From NCBI GenBank assembly GCA_030686115.1, contig CP131612.1:496001-560000 (forward strand): DNA of 64,000 nucleotides, read 5' to 3'. A program made the translations under genes and the position numbers. The notes under the pieces are model-generated. The model was not told the origin of the DNA. It saw nothing but the letters and a program-made list of their open reading frames with translations, and searched no databases. Positions 28,888 to 37,721 of the stretch are shown piece after piece. Every line of letters begins with the position of its first letter. The first letter of the stretch is position 1. This DNA comes from Psychrobacter cibarius (GTDB lineage Bacteria; Pseudomonadota; Gammaproteobacteria; Pseudomonadales; Moraxellaceae).

Positions 28888-29664
28888 ATGCGCAATGAAG
28901 CGTTAATCGGTTATTTATTGCATCAGCGTCCTTATCAAGAAAAGCGTGCCTTATATTATCTGTTTTCTCAGCAACATGGTGTGATCCATGGTATTGGGAA
29001 AAAAGGCGCGCCATTGTTCATGCCATTGCAGCTCTTTGCCACTGGTAAACGCGATTTAAAAACGTTTAGTCAGATCAATATTGCATCGCAACACACAACT
29101 CAAACAGGCATAGCAAAAGATGATGGCATTGCCACTGTTTTAGAAGCACTGCCCTACGAAAATATCACAGGTCAACATCAATATGCGGCGTTGTATTTAA
29201 ACGAAATACTATGGCGGTTGTTGTCGACTGAAGATCCAATGCCAGTATTATGGCTACATTACCAGGACAGTCTGTCTCAGCTTAGGCGACCTTTGAGCGC
29301 CAACGAATTACGGTTATGCTTGCGCCAATTTGAGCAGCATTTATTCAATGAGTTGGGTTTTAGCTTAATATTGACGCAGGATAGTATTGAAAACATCATT
29401 CAGCCTGACGATTCTTATCGTTTTCTACCTGATGTTGGTTTAGTGCCTGTCTTGCAGAATGATATACAGACTGAGCATTTAGACAATACTATTGAGCAAT
29501 ATTTTTTCAAAGGTACTGATATCATTGCGATGACGCAGTTAGGTATTACTGACAAAACCTTAAATAATTGGTCAAAAATCCATCGACAGCTTATTGACCA
29601 TTTACTGGATTATCAACCATTGCAAAGCCGTCTATTATGGCAGCAGCAACAGCGTTACCAATAA
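28888..29664 (+). CDS. recO: DNA repair protein RecO
   Basis: 258 residues. Helps load RecA at gapped DNA within the RecFOR pathway. The N-terminal OB fold begins NEALIGYLLHQRPYQEKRALYYLFSQQHG and is followed by GIGKKGAPLFMPLQLFATGK, the family's signature. The helical C-terminal part contains LYLNEILWRLL and FEQHLFNELGFSL. It is in the conserved era-recO-pdxJ order; pdxJ is decayed here. The start at 28888 has a GAGGTGAT site about 7 bases upstream. Confidence 0.94.
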   Translation: MRNEALIGYLLHQRPYQEKRALYYLFSQQHGVIHGIGKKGAPLFMPLQLFATGKRDLKTFSQINIASQHTTQTGIAKDDGIATVLEALPYENITGQHQYAALYLNEILWRLLSTEDPMPVLWLHYQDSLSQLRRPLSANELRLCLRQFEQHLFNELGFSLILTQDSIENIIQPDDSYRFLPDVGLVPVLQNDIQTEHLDNTIEQYFFKGTDIIAMTQLGITDKTLNNWSKIHRQLIDHLLDYQPLQSRLLWQQQQRYQ

Positions 29665-29782
29665 ATAATAGTGCTACTCTCAAAGTGCTGTAACCACTCG
29701 GATTGCTACTGAGACTGTCTAAAGTTTCATATTCTTGTACCGTTGTTCAGTCAATTGGTTTTCGTTATCAAAAAAAATTCTT

Positions 29783-30232
29783 ATGACCACTGCTTCATTA
29801 ACTTCATCTAACAACCCCTTCCAAAAACTTTTATTAAGTGTAAACATTGATCACATAGCAACTTTACGTCAAGCGCGTGGGGTTAGTTATCCAAGCCCTT
29901 TAGCCGAAGCTCTTTGATGCGAGAAGGCGGGAGCAGATGGTATTGAGTTATATACAGGCGCTTATGCTGAGGCAAGCTTGGTAGCCGATATGGACATGCA
30001 AAATGCTGAGCTGAAACGAATTAAGCAAGCTGTTGCTACTGTTTGACGCAGTGATAATAACCTCTTAATTAACGCAGGTCATGGTCTGACACGTGAGAAT
30101 GTGAGTGCTATCTCACAAATTGAGGGTATTTATAAGTTGAATATTGGTCATGCATTAATTGCAGACGCTGTACTTGTAGGACTCGAGCAGGCATTTATTA
30201 TGATGAAAGAAGCAATGTATATAGAGCTATAG
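29783..30232 (+). pseudogene. pdxJ: Degenerate pyridoxine 5'-phosphate synthase (internal deletion and two in-frame TGA)
   Basis: PdxJ makes pyridoxine 5'-phosphate in the DXP-dependent vitamin B6 pathway. The remnant starts at ATG 29783 and keeps a single reading frame for 150 codons to a TAG at 30230. The N-terminal part [18 protein letters not shown] and the C-terminal parts IELYTGAYAEA, LLINAGHGLTRENVSAI and LNIGHALIADAVLVGLEQA are clear PdxJ. The middle of about 100 residues is missing: KAGADGI runs straight into ELYTGAYA. TGA codons interrupt at 29915 and 30044. It sits in the normal place after recO, so this is the native gene that decayed. Confidence 0.88.
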
Positions 30233-30293
30233 AGCTATCAAAAAATATCATTGGTACTTTATGTGAGTGGTAACTTATGCCATTAGTAATTTC

Positions 30294-31019
30294 TTATTCG
30301 TCACATTCAGTGGGATGATCCTCATTAAGTTTTTGTTTAATAATACCTCCTTGGTTAAATGATATTAGATACATTGCTTCATTATAAGCAACGATGGGAC
30401 AGTATTTTATATGGCCAAAATGTCCTCGTGGTTTGCCACTATCACCCCAAAATTTGGTGTAGTGGCGTCGACTTCCAACTCGTAAACTTAGCTTACTGTA
30501 TTTAGGATTTAAAGACTGCTGAACGACTAATGAATCTACCTGAGCATCAAAGTGATTATTGTCATTTTTATCTATGAATAACAAAAGTGTCTTATCGCTG
30601 TCTCTATGGCAGCGCCCTCCAGTATCAGACAAGCAAACAATCACATTCTGTCTTCTGATGTAACTCTCAGCCTTGGCTAAGGCAAGAGAATTCTCTAACT
30701 GACTTTGAATCCGTTTGGCTTCCATACGTGCTAATTGCGTTCGTATAACTGGGGCTACGATCATCACTATAATTACTAATACACATACAGTGACGATAAG
30801 TTCAACCAGCGTAAAACCCTTGTTATGTCTATTAACAGTACTTGCGTCTGTTCTAGTGTTTGTATTAGGTGCTCTTTTATAGAGATATACTATATATCTG
30901 TGATACACATAAAGAATTAATCGGCTTTGAGCTAGCCTGTGCTTATTTGAAGTAAAAACCCATAACATAAATGCTGAGAGCTTTTTATAACTTGATAATG
31001 TTTTATGCAGCAATGCCAT
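30294..31019 (-). CDS. Type IV pilin-like pseudopilin (FimT/GspH type)
   Basis: Up to 241 residues. The prepilin signature NKGFTLVELIVTVCVLVIIVMIVAPVIR gives a peptidase site after Gly68 (from ATG 31019) and an N-methylated hydrophobic helix. The C-terminal domain has two cysteine pairs (CLSDTGGRC, and CPIVAY...ECDE) and resembles FimT/GspH minor pseudopilins, which support pilus assembly and, in Acinetobacter, DNA uptake. The leader is unusually long; a GTG at 30908 would give 30 residues instead, with no nearer start codon. The gene stands alone, AT-rich, with no other pilin gene beside it. Confidence 0.8.
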   Translation of the reverse strand: MALLHKTLSSYKKLSAFMLWVFTSNKHRLAQSRLILYVYHRYIVYLYKRAPNTNTRTDASTVNRHNKGFTLVELIVTVCVLVIIVMIVAPVIRTQLARMEAKRIQSQLENSLALAKAESYIRRQNVIVCLSDTGGRCHRDSDKTLLLFIDKNDNNHFDAQVDSLVVQQSLNPKYSKLSLRVGSRRHYTKFWGDSGKPRGHFGHIKYCPIVAYNEAMYLISFNQGGIIKQKLNEDHPTECDE

Positions 31020-31579
31020 GAGGCTTGTTACCTATAATAAGTAGTTTAGTTCAATAAAACAATCTCGCTTCTTTAGATGTTATTTAATTCAATCATTGCG
31101 TAAAATCGAGCCAATATGCGCACGAAATTTTGGAGTAATGATCAAATTTATGATGTATGAAATAATGTTGAGTGCTATAATATAAACAGAATATATGTCT
31201 ACTGTCAAAAAATGTTTCAATTAGTGAATGACTGGTTTTAATAATAGAGAAAAAATACTAACTGTACTAAAATACGCCCAGACAATAGATACTGTTAGGT
31301 TTACTATCTATTGTGAACTGACATACAAAAGATAAAAAGCGTAAGGTGTGTTAGTTCTAGGTAACTTAAGCTGGTTATTGTGTTTTAGTTACGACATTAT
31401 CGTGTAATAATGTGTAGCTCGTTAACGAAAAAAGTTGTAAACTGAATTGATAATCGCTAAGCTACTCCTTAATTGGTTTTGCTTTGTCACTTAAAATTCG
31501 TAAAAGATGTCTATTTTAGAGCATCTTGAGAAGCGGTTTTGCTTAATGCATCACTCAAATTATCCTTTGGAGGAAGTCC
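31020..31579. other. Long AT-rich intergenic region upstream of the OmpA-family gene
   Basis: 560 bases without a gene, between divergent pseudopilin and OmpA-family genes. It contains the inverted repeat at 31282-31314. Several AT-rich promoter-like matches exist (for example TTGTAA and TAAGCT 17 apart near 31434) but none is decisive. The downstream gene has a strong GGAGGA ribosome site. Confidence 0.5.
31282..31314. repeat. 10-bp perfect inverted repeat upstream of the OmpA-family gene
   Basis: ACAATAGATA and TATCTATTGT are separated by 13 bases, about 265 bases before the OmpA-family start. It could be an operator or an RNA hairpin in a long leader. Confidence 0.6.
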
Positions 31580-32902
31580 ATGAAATTGAATAAAATTGCT
31601 CTAGCTCTGGTTGCTGTAGCAGCTGCACCTTTAGCAGCTAATGCTGGCGTAACTATTAGCCCATTGTTACTAGGTTATCATTACACTGGCGAAGCTCATG
31701 ACGAGCAACGCGAAATCCTTACAACTGGTAAAAACTTGTACGTAAATGCTGATGGTAATAACATCGGTGAGCCAGGCGGCAAGTTTAATTCTGCAGTAGG
31801 GAATGGTCATCCTAATAATGGCGGCGTAGCTAAAGAAAGCAGCTTATACACTGGTGCTGCACTAGGTATTGAACTAACTCCTTCTACTCAGTTCCAAGTA
31901 GAGTACGGCGTGTCAAGTGCAAACGGCGAAGCTTCTGAAGATTCTGCTGATGCTGGCGTTAACCGTTTTGACGTAGAACAAACCATGCTTTCTGGTAACT
32001 TCTTAATCGGTACTGAAGAATTTACTGGTTATACTGATAGCGCATTCAAGCCATATGTATTGGTTGGTGCTGGTCAATCTAAGATCAAAGTAGAAAACCA
32101 AGAAACTTATACAGCTGCTGAAGGTTCTTCTGTAGGTACAGTTAATGCTGGTACTGAAGTTGCAGAGTCTAAAGATACTATTGGTAACCTAGGTCTAGGT
32201 GCTATGTATCGTATCAACGACGCTTTAAGCCTACGTGGTGAAGCTCGTGCGATTCATAACTTTGATAACAACTGGTGGGAAGGCATGGCTTTGGCCGGTC
32301 TAGAAGTTGTACTTGGTGGCCATTTAGCACCTACAGTAGCAGTACCACCAATGCAAGAGCCAGTTATCGATACTACTCCAGTAGTCGTAGTTGAATCTGA
32401 TCTTGATTCTGATGGCGATGGCGTACCTGATAGCATCGATGCATGCCCAGGTACTCCTATGAATGTCGTAGTAGATGAGCGCGGTTGCCCAGTACCAGTA
32501 GATATTACTGATGAGCTGAAAATGGAACTACGTGTATTCTTTGATAACGATAAATCAACGATCAAATCTCAGTATCAACCTGAAATCGCTAAAGTAGCAG
32601 AGAAGATGCGCGAGTATCCTAACTCTACAGCACGTATCGAAGGTCATGCTTCTAAAACTGGTCCTTCAGCACGTTATAACCAACGTTTATCTGAAGCCCG
32701 TGCCGTTGCTGTTAAATCTATGTTGACTAACGAATTCGGTATTGCTCCAAACCGTATATCAACAGTTGGCTATGGTTATGACCAACCAATCGCTCCAAAC
32801 GATACTGAAGAAGGTCGTGCTATGAACCGTCGTGTTTATGCCATCATCACTGGTGACAAAACAATGACTGTTGAACAAACTAAAGATATGGTTGTTCAGT
32901 AA
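31580..32902 (+). CDS. OmpA family outer-membrane protein
   Basis: 440 residues. The signal peptide is MKLNKIALALVAVAAAPLAANA. Residues about 23-250 have the alternating pattern of an eight-stranded beta-barrel ending near WEGMALAGLEVVLGGH. A calcium-binding thrombospondin type 3-like linker follows (DSDGDGVPDSIDACPGTP). The C-terminal OmpA/MotB domain (residues about 305-420) binds peptidoglycan and has RIEGHASKTGPSARYNQRLSEARA. A strong GGAGGA ribosome site and codon use typical of highly expressed genes suggest abundance. A clear terminator follows. Confidence 0.95.
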   Translation: MKLNKIALALVAVAAAPLAANAGVTISPLLLGYHYTGEAHDEQREILTTGKNLYVNADGNNIGEPGGKFNSAVGNGHPNNGGVAKESSLYTGAALGIELTPSTQFQVEYGVSSANGEASEDSADAGVNRFDVEQTMLSGNFLIGTEEFTGYTDSAFKPYVLVGAGQSKIKVENQETYTAAEGSSVGTVNAGTEVAESKDTIGNLGLGAMYRINDALSLRGEARAIHNFDNNWWEGMALAGLEVVLGGHLAPTVAVPPMQEPVIDTTPVVVVESDLDSDGDGVPDSIDACPGTPMNVVVDERGCPVPVDITDELKMELRVFFDNDKSTIKSQYQPEIAKVAEKMREYPNSTARIEGHASKTGPSARYNQRLSEARAVAVKSMLTNEFGIAPNRISTVGYGYDQPIAPNDTEEGRAMNRRVYAIITGDKTMTVEQTKDMVVQ

Positions 32903-32948
32903 ATAGTATTGGATCAATTGTTTTACTAAATATATAGTTACAAAAAAA

Positions 32949-32973
32949 GTCACCTAATGGGTGGCTTTTTTTT
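32949..32973 (+). terminator. Terminator of the OmpA-family gene
   Basis: GTCACC pairs with GGTGGC over a TAATG loop (one G-T pair), followed by eight T. Confidence 0.88.
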
Positions 32974-33023
32974 ATTTATGGATTGAGAAAAGCAAGTTAT
33001 TACATAAATTTGTGAAGCAATAA

Positions 33024-33066
33024 TGTTATACTAGCTGCCCAAACATTCTGTAAATTGACAGAATGT
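33024..33066 (+). promoter_or_regulatory. Extended -10 promoter with hairpin at the start of the typA leader
   Basis: TGTTATACT at 33024-33032 fits an extended -10 box; no -35 is evident. Starting about 11 bases later, ACATTCTGT and ACAGAATGT form a perfect 9-bp inverted repeat with a 6-base loop (33043-33066), near the expected 5' end of the transcript. About 190 bases of leader follow. Confidence 0.55.
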
Positions 33067-33258
33067 ACATTAGCATAGCTATCTGTATGATGAATTTATC
33101 AGTGTAGATACTTGATTATATTGAAATTATTTGATTAACCGCATCTATTATGCAGTCTTCCAAAAGTAAGTACTCAATATCTATCTGGTTGATGATAAAA
33201 GTTTATCCAGCGGCGCTTATTGCTACTGCATTTTTTTAAGACGAAACGAGCATTTTAT

Positions 33259-35109
33259 ATGGCGAACGATATCAAACACCTGCGTAACATTGCAATTATT
33301 GCCCACGTTGACCACGGTAAAACAACTTTGGTTGATAAGTTATTACATCAGTCTGGTACTTTTGGCGACCGTGCAAACATTGCTGAACGTGCAATGGATT
33401 CAGGCGATATTGAGCAAGAACGTGGTATTACCATTTTGGCTAAAAATACAGCCATCCGCTGGACAGATAAGACTGATGATACTGAATATCGTATCAACAT
33501 TGTTGACACCCCAGGTCACGCCGACTTTGGTGGTGAAGTTGAGCGTGTAATGTCTATGGTTGACTGCGTGCTTCTAGTCGTTGATGCGGTGGATGGCCCA
33601 ATGCCACAGACCCGTTTTGTGACGCAAAAAGCGTTCGAGCAAGGTCTAAAACCTATCGTTGTCATCAATAAAATTGACCGTCCTGGCTCACGCCCTGACT
33701 GGGTAATGGATCAAATCTTTGATCTTTTTGATAACTTGGGTGCAACTGATGAACAGCTTGATTTCCCAGTTGTTTATGCCTCAGCGTTGAATGGTATTGC
33801 AGGTTTGGAAGCTGACGATTTGGCTGATGACATGACACCGCTTTTCAAAACAATTGTTGATGTGGTTCAGCCTCCTCAAGTTGATGCTGACGCACCGTTC
33901 CGTATGCAAATCTCAAGCCTTGATTACAACAGTTTTGTTGGCGTCATCGGCATTGGTCGTATTCAGCGTGGTAAAGTTAAAACCAATACTCAAGTGACTG
34001 TAATCGACAAAAACGGCAATACCCGTAATGGCCGTATTTTGAAAATTATGGGTTATCATGGTCTTGATCGTATTGATGTTGAAGATGCACAAGCTGGTGA
34101 TATCGTTTGTATTACTGGTATTGATTCGCTTAATATCTCAGATACGATTTGTGATCCTAGTGCTGTCGAAGCGTTACCAGCATTAACGGTTGATGAACCT
34201 ACCGTTTCTATGAACTTCCAAGTAAATAACTCACCTTTTGCTGGTCGTGATGGTAAGTTTGTGACCTCGCGTAATATCCGTGAGCGTCTTGAGCGTGAAT
34301 TGATTCATAACGTAGCATTACGTGTAGAAGATACAGAATCTCCTGATAAATTCAAAGTATCAGGTCGCGGTGAACTTCATCTATCTGTATTGATCGAAAA
34401 CATGCGCCGTGAAGGTTTTGAAATGGGTGTTTCAGGCCCAGAAGTTATCGTTAAAGAAGTTGATGGTAAATTACAAGAGCCGTATGAAAACGTTGTCTTT
34501 GATATCGAAGATGAGCATCAAGGTTCTATCATGGAGCAGGTTGGCTTGCGTAAAGGCGAGATGACCAATATGGAGCTTGATGGTAAAGGTCGTATGCGTA
34601 TCGAAGCGACGATGCCTGCCCGTGGTTTGATCGGTTTCCGTTCTGAGTTCTTAACGTTGACCTCAGGAACTGGTATCATGACGTCAAGCTTCTCACATTA
34701 CGGTCCACAAAAGATCGGTGATGTTGGTGGTCGCTCGAATGGTGTCTTGGTTTCTATGGCAAAAGGTGTTTGCTTAGGTTTCGCGCTATTTAACCTGCAA
34801 AAACGTGGTAAATTGTTTGCTGAGCCACAGCTTGAAGTTTACGAAGGTATGATCGTTGGTCTTAACTCACGTAACGATGATATGGCTGTTAACCCAACGA
34901 CTGCTAAGCAGTTAACCAACGTTCGTGCGAGTGGTACTGATGAAGCATTGACGTTGACTCCAGCAGTCAAGTTCACACTTGAGCAAGCGCTTGAATTCAT
35001 TCAAGATGATGAATTGGTTGAAGTAACACCTAAGGCGATTCGTCTACGTAAACGCTATTTGACTGAAAGTGAGCGTAAGCGTCACGGCCGTGGTAAAAAA
35101 GGTGCTTAA
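33259..35109 (+). CDS. typA: Ribosome-associated GTPase TypA/BipA
   Basis: 616 residues from ATG at 33259; the longer frame from 33220 adds 13 untypical residues. A translational GTPase important for ribosome assembly and growth in the cold. GTPase motifs: [41 protein letters not shown] and [13 protein letters not shown]. The C-terminal BipA-specific part contains [28 protein letters not shown] (in pieces) and ends [20 protein letters not shown]. Monocistronic in appearance, with its own promoter region upstream. Confidence 0.96.
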   Translation: MANDIKHLRNIAIIAHVDHGKTTLVDKLLHQSGTFGDRANIAERAMDSGDIEQERGITILAKNTAIRWTDKTDDTEYRINIVDTPGHADFGGEVERVMSMVDCVLLVVDAVDGPMPQTRFVTQKAFEQGLKPIVVINKIDRPGSRPDWVMDQIFDLFDNLGATDEQLDFPVVYASALNGIAGLEADDLADDMTPLFKTIVDVVQPPQVDADAPFRMQISSLDYNSFVGVIGIGRIQRGKVKTNTQVTVIDKNGNTRNGRILKIMGYHGLDRIDVEDAQAGDIVCITGIDSLNISDTICDPSAVEALPALTVDEPTVSMNFQVNNSPFAGRDGKFVTSRNIRERLERELIHNVALRVEDTESPDKFKVSGRGELHLSVLIENMRREGFEMGVSGPEVIVKEVDGKLQEPYENVVFDIEDEHQGSIMEQVGLRKGEMTNMELDGKGRMRIEATMPARGLIGFRSEFLTLTSGTGIMTSSFSHYGPQKIGDVGGRSNGVLVSMAKGVCLGFALFNLQKRGKLFAEPQLEVYEGMIVGLNSRNDDMAVNPTTAKQLTNVRASGTDEALTLTPAVKFTLEQALEFIQDDELVEVTPKAIRLRKRYLTESERKRHGRGKKGA

Positions 35110-35393
35110 TATTGAGCCATGAATTACTGAGTAATTTATTGGATTGATATTTTGTAGAAGCATTTGATGCTGTTGTCATTTAATAATGGGCATCAAGATA
35201 ACTAAAAAATTAGCAGTATAGAGTGAACTAAATATGGTTCATTTTATGCTGCTTTTTTTGTTGTAATTTCCATATAATATAGACAGAATAACTGACAGTA
35301 GTAGTGTTTCTCACTATTACTCTTAAGGCTCAAGATTGGGTCGACTGTTGAGATACTTATTCGATTATAGATTGGTATTTTGAGGAGAAAATA

Positions 35394-35837
35394 ATGAGTA
35401 TGGTTTCTGAGTTTAAAGAATTCGCTCTAAAAGGTAATGTGATGGACTTAGCGGTCGGTGTCATTATCGGTGGAGCATTTGCTACTATCACAACGTCCTT
35501 AGTTGAAGACATTATTATGCCAATAGTGGCCTTCATAGCAGGTGGCGAAATCAATTTCAAAAACATGTTCTTAGTGTTGGGTGATGCGCCTGAAGGTGTT
35601 GCCATGACCTATGATGCTCTCAAAGCAGCTGGCGTTCCTGTATTAGCCTACGGCAGTTTCATTACCGTACTGATTAATTTCTTAATTTTAGCATTTATTA
35701 TTTTTATGATGGTTAGAATGGTTAACAAAATGCGTCGTAAAGAAGAAGTGCAAGAGCTGGTAAAACAACCTTCAGAAGAGGTGCAATTGCTTCGTGAAAT
35801 TAGTGCTAAGTTAAGTAATACCAATGTTTCAAAATAA
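35394..35837 (+). CDS. mscL: Large-conductance mechanosensitive channel
   Basis: 147 residues; a strong GAGGAG ribosome site lies before the ATG at 35394. Opens under membrane tension to release solutes on osmotic downshock. The N-terminal helix and first membrane segment [23 protein letters not shown] is highly typical. The second segment ([25 protein letters not shown]) leads to a charged cytoplasmic helix. The protein is slightly longer than E. coli MscL (136 residues). Terminated by a strong hairpin. Confidence 0.96.
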   Translation: MSMVSEFKEFALKGNVMDLAVGVIIGGAFATITTSLVEDIIMPIVAFIAGGEINFKNMFLVLGDAPEGVAMTYDALKAAGVPVLAYGSFITVLINFLILAFIIFMMVRMVNKMRRKEEVQELVKQPSEEVQLLREISAKLSNTNVSK

Positions 35838-35868
35838 AATATGATGATTTGATTAAAAATACAAAAAA

Positions 35869-35892
35869 GGCTAACACGACGTTAGCCTTTTT
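35869..35892 (+). terminator. Terminator after mscL
   Basis: GGCTAAC and GTTAGCC pair over a 5-base loop with A6 before and T5 after, so it can act in both directions between mscL and the convergent secreted-protein gene. Confidence 0.9.
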
Positions 35893-35960
35893 GATGGATA
35901 ATTTATAAATGCATTGTCTTTAGCGCAGTTATATCATTTAACCAGCTGTTAATATAAAGA

Positions 35961-36401
35961 CTATGGCGTAACTACGACATAATCGTTGGTATTAATCAAA
36001 ATCTCAGATGGTTGGTCAACGACAATACGGACAACATTATCATTAATCACTTGTGATTTGTAATAGTTGTCTTCAGCCACAGTACAACCTAAGCAACGTC
36101 CCATCGCATCCCAAGGTTCAACAAAGAGTTTCTGCTGCGCCTGATCCGCATTACCACCGATAAGCGAGAAGGGTAGACTAACTAGGTAGGCGGCAGTACC
36201 AGCAACGGCACTGACCAGTTGTAAAGGTTTACCTACTACAGTATCAACCACCATTGTCTCATAAGAAGGCCCAAAGTCTGTCTCATCAATTTCTATGGCT
36301 GCCAAGGCAGGCTGCATAGTAGCAGCCATTAAACTTAAGCTTGCGGCTATAGTAAAGGCTTTTTGCTTAACTGTGCGTTGGTTTTTGGCTTTAACAGTCA
36401 T
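35961..36401 (-). CDS. Small secreted protein, function unknown
   Basis: 146 residues with a signal peptide (KAFTIAASLSLMAATMQPALA, cleavage near Ala34). The mature part has a hydrophobic stretch AVAGTAAYLVSLPFSLIGG, then two nearby cysteines in GRCLGCTVAEDNYY, and a C-terminal beta-like region VVRIVVDQPSEILINTNDYVVV. The hydrophobic Pro-rich stretch resembles the ends of other Moraxellaceae envelope proteins. No family was recognised. It converges with mscL. Confidence 0.7.
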   Translation of the reverse strand: MTVKAKNQRTVKQKAFTIAASLSLMAATMQPALAAIEIDETDFGPSYETMVVDTVVGKPLQLVSAVAGTAAYLVSLPFSLIGGNADQAQQKLFVEPWDAMGRCLGCTVAEDNYYKSQVINDNVVRIVVDQPSEILINTNDYVVVTP

Positions 36402-36729
36402 AACGATGTCCTAAAATTCATAATTGGTATGATTATTAGCTGCTGCTATTTCCACACAGAGACAATTTCCCTATATAAATAATGCGCAACGATAAGTAAG
36501 CTAAATATATTACAGATGTATAAACATTATGCACTATTTATGTAAGTGCTCATACTATTAAAGCAAGATGTGTGTCAATAAGCAACAAAAATGGCGCGCG
36601 ATATAATAATCTTAGTGCAAAATAATAAGACACTTAGTCAAGAGTATTGTGCTGCCACATTCTACGACTTGATACCTAAGTTATTCTGGTATTTAAGGCG
36701 AAACAGATAGTGATAGTTTCAGATAATAT
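36402..36729. other. Intergenic region between mutM end and secreted-protein gene
   Basis: 328 AT-rich bases that should contain the minus-strand promoter of the secreted-protein gene. No terminator for mutM, RNA gene or repeat was recognised. Confidence 0.45.
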
Positions 36730-37668
36730 TTAAAGGATTGGCTGACAGTTGGGACAGAATACACTGGCGCGACCATTAATTTTGATATTCTCAAGCACAG
36801 CGTCACAATGCGGACAAGTTTCCCCTTGTCTACCATAGACATTTAATGTTTGCTGGAAGTAACCGGTTTGGCCATCTGCTACGGTGAAGTCTCGCAGTGT
36901 CGAACCACCAAGCGCTATCGCCTTTTGTAGAATAACTCTAATATGATCGACCAAAATAATCATCTGAGCATAGGACAGTTGGTGAGCGGGGGTGGCTGGA
37001 TGAATAGCTGATAAATATAGGCTTTCAGTCGCATAGATATTACCGACACCCACGACGACCTGTTGTTCCATGATGACTGATTTTATAGCGCGAGCAATGG
37101 GCTGCTTTTTTGATTTGGCGTTGCCAATTGCTACGGTATCAGCACTGTGATCAAGCAAGTTTGACCGTTGAATCAATTGATACAGGTAGTCTGCATTAAA
37201 TTCATCTGATAATGGTTCAGGACCTAAATGATCTAATAGCTTAGCACTATAATCCTTGTGCCATAACACTGACCCAAAACGTCTTGGGTCATAGTAATGT
37301 AGCTGGACTTTTGTATTATTAACGCCCTTAAAAACAATGATGAGATGATCATGCTTGCGCTTTTCAGTACCGTAGCTCTGCTGTTGCAGGCTGCCCGACA
37401 TGCCTAAATGAACCAAAAGTTGACGCGGTACTAACGTAGCAGTTTGAGCCGCAGCGCTATCATCATTGGGTAATAAAGGTAAAAAGTTAAGAATTAAATA
37501 TTTTGCGCGGCGCTCAACGCTATCTAGCGTGTAATCAATCAAGCTATCTAAATCATCTGGCATCGCCCAACGCAGCTTTGGCTGAAAAACTTTTATATCG
37601 ATAATGCGTTGCCCTAATAACGGTGCAAGGCTGGTTTTGGTTGTTTCTACTTCAGGCAGTTCAGGCAT
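36730..37668 (-). CDS. mutM: Formamidopyrimidine-DNA glycosylase
   Basis: 312 residues. Removes 8-oxoguanine and formamidopyrimidines from DNA. The N-terminal catalytic Pro-Glu is in MPELPEVETTKTSL (Pro2, Glu3). The conserved LLVHLGMSGSL and DPRRFGSV are present. The C-terminal helix-two-turn-helix has NIYATESLYLSAIHP, and the zinc finger is C-P-H-C...C-P-N-C, with the arginine in GRASVFCPNC. An internal insertion (about residues 66-80 and 180-195) makes it some 40 residues longer than E. coli MutM. Lies 53 bases after relA on the same strand. Confidence 0.96.
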   Translation of the reverse strand: MPELPEVETTKTSLAPLLGQRIIDIKVFQPKLRWAMPDDLDSLIDYTLDSVERRAKYLILNFLPLLPNDDSAAAQTATLVPRQLLVHLGMSGSLQQQSYGTEKRKHDHLIIVFKGVNNTKVQLHYYDPRRFGSVLWHKDYSAKLLDHLGPEPLSDEFNADYLYQLIQRSNLLDHSADTVAIGNAKSKKQPIARAIKSVIMEQQVVVGVGNIYATESLYLSAIHPATPAHQLSYAQMIILVDHIRVILQKAIALGGSTLRDFTVADGQTGYFQQTLNVYGRQGETCPHCDAVLENIKINGRASVFCPNCQPIL

Positions 37669-37721
37669 GATGTTTTTATAATAACCTTATGATTCAGTGG
37701 ACGTATTTTGTGAGTTTATAT

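Noticed and set aside
29915..30046. Two in-frame TGA codons in pdxJ as selenocysteine sites
   Set aside because: PdxJ is not a selenoprotein, the central active-site region is deleted, and no selenocysteine-insertion hairpin was seen after either TGA. Decay explains it better.
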